DNA of 64,000 nucleotides, taken from NCBI GenBank assembly GCA_030998225.1, contig JAPYXD010000714.1:5208001-5272000 (forward strand), in the 5' to 3' direction. Below the pieces are notes generated by a model. The model worked only from the letters and a program-made list of their open reading frames with translations. It was not told the DNA's origin and did not search any database. The stretch comes from Diplolepis rosae. Its lineage: Eukaryota > Arthropoda > Insecta > Hymenoptera > Diplolepididae. This document shows, piece by piece, positions 55,435-64,000 of this stretch (its first letter is position 1; every line of letters starts with the position of its first letter). The translations under genes were made by a program, and so were the position numbers.

Positions 55435-55915
55435 GGAAGGGAAGGAAGTGACGCCGAGAAAAGAGAACACAAATGAAACTACGCGAAACTGCAGGTGAAC
55501 GATTTATTTTAAATTACAATGCTCCGCTGAGTATCATACGCGAGATTTTTAATAGAAAAATTCAATTTTTCAACTGAGGGAAGTTTGTTTATAAATTTCG
55601 TTGTGTATTTTGAGACTGGCTGTTCCTCTCGCATATACACCAATTCCTTGTGCGAGTGATCTCCACAAAATCTGGACACAGGCCGGGTCACGCGTCTTTT
55701 GCCTTTTTGTGTGTTCCCTTGGCCAGGGGTTGCATGGATGCAAGGTATAGTGTTAATGTTAGTATTGTAAAAGGCTTTTTCTTCCACTCCCCGGGTGGAG
55801 GTTTTTTATGCCAGGGTAAAAATATAGTTATAGTGAGTCAAAAATCAACATAGTTTGTTCTGCGCTTCATTTATTCACTCTCTCTCTTCTCCAAATTGTC
55901 ACATTGAACTACACA
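55435..55915. other. Sequence upstream of the BEL leader
   Basis: This is where the 5' LTR of the BEL element should lie, but only its last ~15 bases (ACATTGAACTACACA) resemble the end of the downstream LTR (63444-63458). The LTR start and body were not found, so it is probably replaced or lost. Confidence 0.35.
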
Positions 55916-56214
55916 ACTGAAGATTTTGGTCCTTCGAGTCGGATTGGAGAGAGAGTGTGATTTTCTTCTGGTTTTAATGAATCCAACTTTGGCGTCACTG
56001 TGGTTATTTTGCCTTTGTATTCTTGTTTATTAGTTTTTTCTATCTTGATGTGATTTCGTATGTGCCAGTTGATATATTTTGTTCACTGTGTTTATTATCT
56101 GTGTGCATTTAATTTTGTTGAAAGGTACGCCATGCTCGCGTCGGATCCATCGTCCTTCTCTCTCTATCTTGTTGAAACACCACTCCTTATTTTCCATACG
56201 ACGCTTTTGAAACC
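55916..56214 (+). other. BEL/Pao leader with primer-site region
   Basis: Begins ACTGAAGATTTTGGTCC and carries GGTCCTTCGAGTCGGATTGG, the usual start of the internal region in this BEL group. The same leader recurs at 63459-63739 with ~95% similarity by eye. It is therefore a genuine conserved part of the element. Confidence 0.7.
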
Positions 56215-57780
56215 ATGCATTTAACCTCGCATCGTCACTCGGAAATTTTCGGTCAACTTCGCTCTCTTTCGATCTCCCGTGACGTTGTTAGGAATACACG
56301 GAGAAATATCATGGCGCCGGTTTCCCAAAAAATGTTAAGGGCTCTTCAAAATTCGCGGATGGCGGAAATTACGCGAATGCATACGCGATTTGGGGATATT
56401 GCGCCAGAGAATCTCACTAGAAATATTTTTGAGACGTGACTCGCTTCTATTGAGAAAATTTAGGAAGAAATTCGCGCGACTCACGCAGAGATCATCGTGA
56501 AGGACATTTCTGCTACCGATCCTTACGTAATTGATAACGTGTTTGCTCAAATGGAAGACGCTCATGAATCTGCTCAAAACAAAATGTTGCGTGCCTTGAA
56601 TCGATTCGACGCGTCATCGATAAATACTACCTCTCTCGCGCGCAGATCCGCTGACGATGAAGGAATGGATTTAAATTCGCGAACCGCGAAACTGACTGAA
56701 TAAGATCTTCCGACATTTTCAGGGCGCTATGAAGATTTGGAAGATTTTGGTGATCTTTTCTTTTCTTTCGTTCATAACAATTCGCGATTAAGTAACGTGA
56801 CGAAGTTGCAATATTTAAAATCGTGTCTCACAGGTTCCGCGGCTTATTTAGTTAAAGATGTAGCTACGACTAACGCGAATTATTTATCAACTTGGCAAGC
56901 TTTGAAAGTATGTTTTTCCAATCCTCGCCTTATTGTAAACAACCATTTTACTGCGTTGATGGATTTACCACATTCAAAAAAGGAATCCGCGGAAGAACTG
57001 CGAGCGTTCAGTGACGAAGCTCAACGAATCGTGCGCGCGTTAAAAAATCTTGAAATGCCCGTAGAACATTGGGCAGTCTGGTTAGTCTACATTTTAGCAA
57101 GTCGTTTAGATCCTGAATCTCGGAAACAGTGGGAAGCCGATCTTAGTGTTAAAGACCGCCAGGCTGTCGCTAGAGCTGCTGCATTCTTAACAGAACTCAA
57201 TAGATTGGAACGGTTTCCAAGCTTTCGTGACTTCGTGGAGTTTCTCGAACAGCGTTCTCATGCACTCGGAATGGTTGCGGCCGAGACCAAAGCCAATAAA
57301 CAATCCACTTCTGCTCAGCTTAAATCTGGAATAAATTTCAGACCAGTATTGCACTTAAGTACCGTTTCCAAGACACAAGCTGGTAAAGCAGCTTCAAATA
57401 AATGCCCGCTTTGTAAGGGATGACATTATCTAGGCACCTGTTCAAATTACATTGCAAGGACCCCTTCCGATCACCGCTGTGAAGTGCGTCGTTTACGTTT
57501 ATGTTTCAACTGCTTAGGTCCCCATAAATTCCAAAATTTTCAATCGAAGCGTAGGTGTACAATCTGCAAAGAAAATCATCATTCGGCGATTCACATCGTT
57601 CGTTCGAAGCAAGAAACAACCATTGCGAATAACGCGAAAAATCATAATTCGGTTCGAGTAAATAAGAATTTGGAGCTCCCAACTAATGTATCCACGAACA
57701 CTGCAAGCCTTTCGGCCCCAAAACACTCCGTGCTTCTCGCTACGGCTCAAGTTATGCTCCGCAGCCCTAAAGGAACTCAA
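56215..57780 (+). pseudogene. BEL gag, multiple stops
   Basis: One frame carries stops at 56437 (TGA), 56461 (TAG), 56701 (TAA) and 57421 (TGA). The central block (LPTFSGRYEDLEDFGDLFFSF, LKSCLTGSAAYLVKDV, WQALKVCFSNPRLIVNNHF; 56707-56970) is the DUF1759-type gag of BEL elements. A zinc region follows: CPLCKG (with the stop inside it), then CFNCLGPHKF and CTICKENHHSAIH. The expected last cysteine of the second knuckle is phenylalanine. Particle assembly would fail. Confidence 0.85.
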
Positions 57781-58413
57781 GTGCGTGTTCGCGCTATGCT
57801 CGATTAGGGGTCTGAAGTTTCCTTTATCACAGAATCCATAGTGCAGTTACTTAAACTCCCCAAACGCTGAGCAGAAATTACTCTTACTGGCATTAGTGCG
57901 TCGAAGGCTGGCACTGTGTGCACCTCTGCTCAAGTGTCTTTATAATCACTTTATGATTTTTCATTCAACCTCGAGACTGAAGTTCTAACTCATTCTCGTC
58001 TTACGTCACAGATTCCTGCAAGGAAACTTATGGACCTTGATCTCTGTCAATTCAGCGACATCTGTTTAGCAGACCCTCATTTTTTTAAACCTGACTCGAT
58101 TGATCTCATCCTAGGAGCCGATGTTTATGGTCAAGTTTTGCGCTCAGGATTACGTCAGTTCCCTCCTTCCTTGTTAGTTGCTCAAGATACAGCGTTAGGT
58201 TGGATAGTTTCGGGTTCAATACACTCGGAAGTGCCACGGCGGGCGGTACCATCCCCTTCAATATCACACAGTGTCATGCACTGCGTCTCTGACGATGATT
58301 TACAGGAAGTACTTCAACGCTTTTGGGCTGTGGAGAAAGCAGCCCTCCCTTCGAAGAAACTGAACCCAGAGGACGAGGCTTGTAAACAGCTCTTTGTGAA
58401 TACGCATTCTTGA
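57781..58413 (+). pseudogene. BEL aspartic protease domain, stop at the active site
   Basis: The frame continues in phase. The catalytic box is broken by a TAG (57805-57807) directly after the catalytic aspartate (MLD, stop, GSEVSFI). Further stops lie at 57868 (TGA) and 57943 (TAA). The domain end (IDLILGADVYGQVL, LGWIVSG; 58108-58215) is well preserved and identifies the DUF1758/A17 family. TGA at 58411 ends this stretch. Confidence 0.85.
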
Positions 58414-59133
58414 TCCTCTGATGGCCGGTATACTGTTTATCTTCCTTTAAAATATCAACCACCGTTCTCTTCTACAGAAACTCACCGAATAGCTCTGAGC
58501 TCCCTTGCTAACACTCACCGTCGTTTTTCAAAAAACTCTAAACTTGCGGAAGCCTATCGGGATTTTATGAAGGCTTATGAAGAACTGGGACATATGGAGA
58601 AAGTTTCTGAATCTCAATTAGACAACCCACGAGCTTGGTATATCCCGCATCACCCTGTAGTTCAATCTAGCCACACTCAGTGGAAACTTCGCGTAGTTTT
58701 CGATGCGTCTCACCGCACCTCTGAGAAGTATTGTGTAAACGAATTTCTCATGTCGGGTCCCGCACTCCAAAGCGATCTCTCGCTAATACTTTTAAACTGG
58801 CGTAAGTTTCGTTACGTATTTCCCGCCAAAATAGTTAAAATGTTCCGTCAAATTCGAATCCGACCTGATGACCAAGATCTGCAAAGAATCATCTAGACTC
58901 CTAGTCCTGAACAACGGCCTGCTGATTATCGCCTGACAACAGTTACCTATGGTACTGCTTGTGCTCCGTACCTACCAATGCGTACTCTCGCTCAGTTAGC
59001 ATCAGATGAATCTCGCATATTCCCTCTTGGTGTGAGTTTCCTCCAGCATAATACTTACGTGGACGATACATTTAGGGGAGCACACGATCTTGAGCTTGCG
59101 ACAAAAAGCGAAATGAATTATGCGGGCTTTTAA
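58414..59133 (+). pseudogene. BEL reverse transcriptase
   Basis: In phase with the protease. Landmarks are WYIPHHPVV (58636), KLRVVFDASHRT (58684), LSLILLNWRKFRYVF (58780) and the catalytic YVDDTF (~59054-59071), in which both aspartates are kept. A TAG at 58894 interrupts the domain, and TAA at ~59131 ends the frame. Bases 59134-59254 are frameshifted. Confidence 0.85.
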
Positions 59134-59254
59134 AATCGGCCGGTATAGAGTTAGATAAATGGGCAGAAAATCAGTCCGAGCTTTTGCCATCTCGCGATCA
59201 GTTGGGTAAGGTTGATAAGCACATTGTTTCAAATAAATCCGTAAGACTCTAGGT

Positions 59255-59911
59255 TTGCGTTTGAACCCAACGACAGACACGTTCGGATTCAGCGTTACAG
59301 CCGTGAAACCCATTATCGAAAACCCCACCAAACGATCAATTCTGTCAAGAATTTCCCAACTGTTCGACCCACTCGGCTGGCTCGCTCCTATCACAGTCAC
59401 TGCGAAAATCTTGATGCAAGATCTCTGGATCTTAAAATAGGACTGGGATTCGCCCTTACCGCAAGAAATTATTGAACGATGGAATGATTATCGCAATTCA
59501 ATTACTTCTGTTTCAACGCTTCCAATCAGTCGGTGGTTGGGAAGCTCTCCAGGTTCTGAAAGTCAAATTCACGGGTTTGCTGACGCCTCTTCTCGCGCGT
59601 ATGCCGCTGCTGTATACCTCAGACTTCCATTCCATGACGGTCAATTTCGAGTCTCACTCTTAACAGCAAGAAGCAAAGTCAGTCCGGTAAAAACTATGAG
59701 CATCCCTAATCTTGAATTAAGTGCTGCTGCTCTTCTGGTGAAACTAATCTGTCATATAAAAGGCCTACCCTTCTTCAAAAAACTGCCGGTTTATGCCTGG
59801 TCCGATAGTCAAATTGTCCTTGCCTGGTTACGAAAACATCCGCGCCATTGGAAAACTTTCGTCGCGAATCGCGTGTCCTTTATTCAAACCGAGGTGCCCT
59901 CGGCTGAATGA
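59255..59911 (+). pseudogene. BEL connection and RNase H domains
   Basis: The new frame holds SRISQLFDPLGWLAPI (59351-59398), the conserved segment after reverse transcriptase, then TAG at 59438-59440. RNase H follows, with HGFADASSRAYAAAVYLR (catalytic aspartate, ~59568), IPNLELSAAALL (glutamate, ~59705) and AWSDSQIVLAWL (aspartate, ~59800). TGA at 59909-59911 ends it. Confidence 0.85.
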
Positions 59912-60500
59912 AGACACGTACTGACCAAAAGGAACCCAGCTGACCTGGCGACTCACGAAGTCAAGCCTTCAGAACTTAAACTCACTGAAATCTGGTGGCA
60001 CGGACTGAGATGGCTCTTCCTTCCCTTAGAAAAGTGGCCAAAGCAGCCAGACACCCTGAAAGTATTACACATGCAAGGACAATCAGACGAACCGAAAATT
60101 CTAACGCTATTTTCATGTTTAACGCGATTGATCCGTGTTGTAGCGTATTGTCGTCGTCCGCACGTGAGGTTACGCAATCGGAAGTACAGAAAGTCTGCAA
60201 CTGCTTCATTTCTCACAACGTCAAAGTTATCGGACGTTCGTATCGCTGTTCTTCGCTCGGCTCAAGCGAAACACTTTCCATTAGAAATTGCGCTGTTAAA
60301 TACAAAAGGTTCTTTACTGCAGAAGAACCCACTTCAAAGGTTAAATCCCTTCGTGGGACGAGTCATTGAAGAGCACCCTGGTCCCGATGGACTGGTAGGT
60401 GTCGCAACTGTAAAGACGGCAACTACCACCTTACGTCGCCACGTCACACGCCTCTGTCCTCTATCACTACCATCATCAGGAGCTGAAGGAGCTTCGCCGA
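59912..60500 (+). pseudogene. BEL integrase with catalytic core deleted
   Basis: In phase after the TGA. The pre-integrase part (NPADLATHEV, WWHGLRWLFLP) and the start of the N-terminal region (KHFPLEIALLNTKGSLLQKNPLQRLNPF) are followed immediately by GRVIEEHPGPDGLVGVATVKT, which is the extreme C-terminus of the polyprotein. The junction is at ~60350-60365. The zinc domain and the whole acidic-triad core are missing, so this copy could not integrate on its own. Confidence 0.85.
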
Positions 60501-60570
60501 GCGACTGGAATCGCTTGTTTTTTTTACGTTTGTTTATTGTTTTTTCATTTAGGTTACTCGATCGTCCTGC

Positions 60571-60586
60571 GAACGAAGGCGGGCGG
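60571..60586 (+). other. BEL polypurine tract
   Basis: GAACGAAGGCGGGCGG directly precedes the LTR start TGTGTTCGGGCG. This is the expected second-strand primer. Confidence 0.65.
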
Positions 60587-60713
60587 TGTGTTCGGGCGCA
60601 TGGCGCCCTGTGATTGTGTTCGGTTCACGCGGATGAGTGATCGGAAATCCTCGTAGTACTTCGGCATTCTTTGTGAGAGGGCCCAGCGTCATTGCGTCCT
60701 AGCTTGGCGTGGC

Positions 60714-62876
60714 GAAGGGTGCCGATCGAAACTTTTGTTCTGTTTTGTTATTGTGAGTATTTTTTAATAACACTAGTCGATCGATCTCTGTCTATTTGAA
60801 AATGAAGGTAAATGGACTGATTTTATTCAAGAATATTTATTATTGTGGACTCAAAGTTGGCGAAACTAAATTACTCTTATGCCCTCAACTCTTCTTCTCA
60901 AATTTTTTCGTTGGCAAAATAAAGTTGGAAAATAATACAGTTATCGTACAGGAAATGAAATTGATAGAAGTGTTAATTATTTACATCTACATGTACTAAT
61001 GTACGTGTCTAATGTTTCTCTTTAAAGCAAGATTAAAAGAAACGAGGATTGTATCACAATTTTAATATAAGTAGAAATATAATACTTAAAGTGTTAATTT
61101 TAGATCTGAAGTATATAATGTGTATAATTTTATATTTATATGTGCTTTATGAATCTTTTCGTCTAGAAACTCCGAATGCATATTTCAAATATGTTTGCTA
61201 TGTTCCATATATAGGTGTCTCTGTTGTAAATTTTGGAAGAATTCTTATGTAATGCGATTTCGCATACTATTTTAGATGGAGCTCTTATTTTCCGAATCGT
61301 TCAAGCTTTTCAATAATATATAAAAAATTTTTAAAATGTAATTCTGAGAAGAAAAAACCGATTTGAAAATAATCAGTTGATAATAATTAACAATAGTATC
61401 AATAAATTCGGAAATCTCAAATTGTAATTGGAAAAAATATTCATTTGCAGTAAAAAAAAGTAATATATATATATTATTTTAGATACATACATAAACATAT
61501 AAAAATCTTTTATACACTTAAAATTTTCACAACTAAAATGTTAAATGTTTTCATAGTTAAAACTTCTTACAATATTAAAATATACTCTATCTTTGGCAGT
61601 GAATACTATGCAGAGGAATATGTTAAGGACGTAGAATAATACCTAATATTTGCTTTGTTTGAAATGTGGTTATTACAATGAGAAAATTTTTTTGGAGAAA
61701 CTCCCATAGATTATAGAAGTTTTGAGTCATGAAACAAATCATGATAAGATTTTACGTAGCAATAGGAAAGATTTATAGAACAATTGCAGAATTAAACGTG
61801 GGAATAGGATAATATCCTATTATACAGACATGTACAATAAGTGTTATACATAATAATTTTTTACGGAGCAATATTTAGTTGTTTAAAAAATTATTTATAA
61901 ACAATTAACACTTTTATCAACTTCGTTTTCTGTACGATAACTGTATTATTTTCCAAGTTTATTTTGCCAACGAAAAAATTTGAGAAGAAAAGTTGAGGGC
62001 ATAAGAGTAATTTAGTTTCGCCAACTTTGAGTCCACAATAATAAATATTCTTGAACAAAACCAGTTCATTTACCTTTATTTTCAAATAGACAGAGATCGA
62101 TCCACTAGTGTTATTAAAAAATACTCACAATAACCAGAGCTGGGTAACTATTTCAAATGAATCCATTTCAAATACCTATTTGAAATGCAAAATGCCATTT
62201 TCCATTTTGTATTTTAAATAGGAAGAAGAAAACCATTTTGCATTTTCCATTTTAAATAGGTTTTCAACCTATTTTCAACTTAAAATACTATTTTCTAGTT
62301 TTTTTTGGTTCTGCCCTGGACAAGTAAAAGCACATGTTGGCTTCCCACCAGAGAAATGCTGCCATTGGTCAAAATTTGGCACGCGATTTAAAATCGAAAT
62401 TATTCAATTATGTATTGAATCGCGCGCCAGTTTGCAGCCGATGGCAGAATTTCTCCAGCGGGAAGCCAATACGCGCTGCTCGCGCAGGCAGCCATTTTAC
62501 GAAACACTGATTTTATTTTACTATTTACTTACGGAGGCATTATTTTGCGCCCAAAAAGAAGATCCATGGGGGACGCAATATTCGAGAAGCAATTGCTACT
62601 TAAAGCAAATGAACACATCGGCAAAGAATAATAAATATACTTGATGTAATTGTTTGTATTATTAAAAATCCATTTTGCATTTTGTACTTACCTATTTCAA
62701 ATATACATTTTGCATTTTTTATTTTAAATAGAAAATCGGAAACCATTTTCTATTTTGCATTTTAAATGGATTTTGCGAAACTATTTTGCATTTTACATTT
62801 TAAATACATTTTGAGAACCATTTTACCCAGCTTTGACAATAACAAAACGGAACCAAAGTTTCGATCGGCACCCTTC
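60714..62876. mobile_element. Inverted-repeat element inside the BEL LTR
   Basis: The left arm 60714-~61000 pairs with the right arm ~61890-62134 plus 62844-62876. The ends read GAAGGGTGCCGATCG and CGATCGGCACCCTTC. A hAT MITE interrupts the right arm. The interior (61000-61890) is AT-rich and without a recognisable gene. The open frames in the arms mirror each other (60796-60999 and 61891-62085). No clear target duplication was found. Confidence 0.75.
62135..62835. mobile_element. hAT-type MITE with perfect 8-bp target duplication
   Basis: 701 bp starting CAGAGCTGGGTAA and ending TTACCCAGCTTTG. ACAATAAC lies on both sides (62127-62134 and 62836-62843). CAGAGCTGGG-type ends and 8-bp duplications are characteristic of the hAT superfamily. 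The interior repeats CATTTTGCATTTT and CATTTCAAAT words, and the 70-codon frame (62432-62644) has no motif. The MITE sits in the right arm of the inverted-repeat element and is therefore the later insertion. Confidence 0.9.
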
Positions 62877-63458
62877 AGGCAAATATGCTACTCAAGGTAT
62901 TTAGTTGTACTTTGTGTATTACCGTCTTTTAAATTTCGCGCCGGTTTAGTATGCGCACCAACGTTCGTGCACACTGTGACAAATTGTCTGAAAAATTAAT
63001 ATCTGCCACAATTGTGACCACCTAACGTCAGAAACTACCTCCAGACAATTACCAAACGATCATGAAGTGCTTCCGAAAAGAATTATTTTATAATATCAAG
63101 AAACTTAGTTTTTGATATAATAAATGTGATGCAAATTTAAGAAAGCTATTGAAGGATGATATTTACCTTTAAAAAATGTAAAGCATTTGAAGATGCATAA
63201 AATAAATGTAATTTAATTGATTATTAAACGATCTGAATAGTTTTTTATAATTTTGTTTTCAAATTGCGTGCCAAGTATAGACATGCGCAGATTTTCTGCG
63301 CATACTATAAAAGATTTTTTGGAAAAATGATATCTCCCACAATTTTGACCACCAAACGTCGAAAACTACCACCTAATGACTACCAAACGATTTCACCAAA
63401 AAAAGTTTGGATTTTTCATGGTCGGAGTGCTAACTTCACGGACATATTGAACTATACA

Positions 63459-63745
63459 ACTGAATATTTTGGTCCTTCGAGCCGGATTGGAGAGAGAGTG
63501 TGATTTTCATTTGGTTTTAGTGAATCCAACTTTGGCGTCACTGTGGTTATTTTGCCTTTGTATTCTTGTTTATTAGTTTTTTGTATCTTGATGTGATTTC
63601 GTATGTGCCAGTTAATATATTTTGTTCACTGTGTTTATTATCTGTGTGCATTTAATTTTGTTGAAAGGTACGCCACGCTTGCGTCGGGTCCATCGTCCTT
63701 CTCTCTCTATCTTGTTATTAGGAATACACGGAGAAATATGTTCTC
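63459..63745 (+). mobile_element. Second BEL leader, with internal deletion
   Basis: Matches 55916-56310, except that ~110 bp (about 56175-56285) is missing. The junction lies within short TTGTTA-like words shared by both edges. The copy continues toward gag but diverges after 63739. Confidence 0.75.
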
Positions 63746-64000
63746 CTCCTCGAACACCGTTCTTTCTCTCAGTTCCCTTTTCTTCCTTTTCATTCCATCT
63801 GTACAGATTTCTTTAACGTTTAATTCTTTTTATTTTTTTGGTACATCTGTTCTTTTTTTGTCATTATTCTCCCCCACGTTTCTATTGACATTCTTCCTTC
63901 TCTTTCATTTCCCATCAGAGACATAATCAACAATCTTAGTATTTTCCCAATAAAATTCATGGTTGAATTCCAACTTATGCTCACAGACTACGGATTCACT
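63746..64000. other. Unassigned end of window
   Basis: Pyrimidine-rich sequence with no match to the first BEL gag. The 107-codon frame (63603-63926) begins in the leader and is low-complexity. Not called. Confidence 0.3.

Larger units (their letters stand above)
55916..60586 (+). mobile_element. BEL/Pao retrotransposon internal region, decayed
   Basis: Gag, A17-type protease, reverse transcriptase, RNase H and the two ends of integrase follow in the order typical of BEL/Pao. From 56215 to ~59130 everything lies in one frame, interrupted only by nonsense codons. A single frameshift then moves the rest into another frame. The integrase catalytic core is deleted. The polypurine tract (GAACGAAGGCGGGCGG, 60571-60586) is intact and borders the 3' LTR. 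Confidence 0.9.
60587..63458 (+). repeat. BEL LTR split by nested insertions
   Basis: The LTR starts TGTGTTCGGG at 60587, directly after the polypurine tract, and ends TATACA at 63458, where a second BEL leader begins. The LTR proper is 60587-60713 plus 62877-63458 (~709 bp). The interval is an inverted-repeat insertion. Within the right piece, 62933-63060 and 63258-63391 are diverged direct repeats (words TGACCACC, AAACTACC and ACCAAACGAT). Confidence 0.55.

Noticed and set aside
63603..63926. 107-codon frame at the right end
   Set aside because: Starts in the BEL leader and continues in pyrimidine-rich low-complexity DNA. The hydrophobic text reflects composition.
1..64000. Host protein-coding or tRNA genes
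   Set aside because: I looked for exon-like frames, splice patterns and tRNA cloverleafs on both strands and found none that could be supported.

Overview
The window is eukaryotic, AT-rich, intron-poor repeat DNA and almost certainly comes from an insect genome. The element spectrum supports this: Ty3/gypsy, Ty1/copia and BEL/Pao LTR retrotransposons, an R1-clade LINE, Penelope-like inverted structures, a hAT MITE, and remnants of an arthropod multicopy protein family. The LINE leader looks hymenopteran to me, but the order cannot be fixed from sequence alone. I found no intact host gene, no complete tRNA or rRNA gene and no CRISPR array. Essentially every recognisable open frame belongs to a mobile element.

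Layout: 1-7131 is bounded by inverted ~255-bp ends and contains a Penelope-like relic, a GC-rich hairpin cluster, a solo LTR with target duplication (3541-4396) and a TA-flanked MITE (6128-6332). 7170-11143 is a decayed copia element cut inside reverse transcriptase by a ~690-bp foldback. 11833-14817 is noncoding repeat DNA. 14830-24843 is the most striking object. It has 785-bp inverted arms, each with a hammerhead-like core, around ~8.1 kb of 46/54-bp tandem satellite, and the whole is flanked by a 12-bp direct repeat. 25051-26365 is a gypsy-type gag relic with its repetitive leader, and 26364-26918 is a broken multicopy gene. 28670-29352 is a second palindrome with a hammerhead-like core.

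31477-43213 is a nearly complete gypsy element on the minus strand with 2.4-2.5-kb LTRs, a CTAC target duplication, a tRNA-Lys-type primer site, gag and pol. It carries one nonsense codon in gag, and one nonsense codon plus a frameshift in pol. 43981-44161 is a second copy of the TA MITE. 44477-45357 is an inverted second copy of the solo LTR. 46632-49160 holds a 212-bp duplication and TCGAAT-rich repeats in an inverted structure. 49461-50960 is a foldback. 51430-53118 is the 5' half of an R1-clade LINE (ORF1 only).

54078-55431 is a 1.35-kb near-perfect palindrome with AAG direct repeats. 55916-60586 is a BEL/Pao internal region broken by many in-frame stops and lacking the integrase core. 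Its 3' LTR (60587-63458) is split by an inverted-repeat element, which itself carries a hAT MITE with a perfect 8-bp target duplication. After that LTR a second BEL leader begins (63459 onward), which suggests tandem BEL copies sharing one LTR.

The region reads as a layered transposon cluster whose nesting gives a partial insertion chronology. LTR boundaries, target duplications and inverted arms were found by reading the sequence. Family names rest on protein motifs and on recollection of known families, not on a search.
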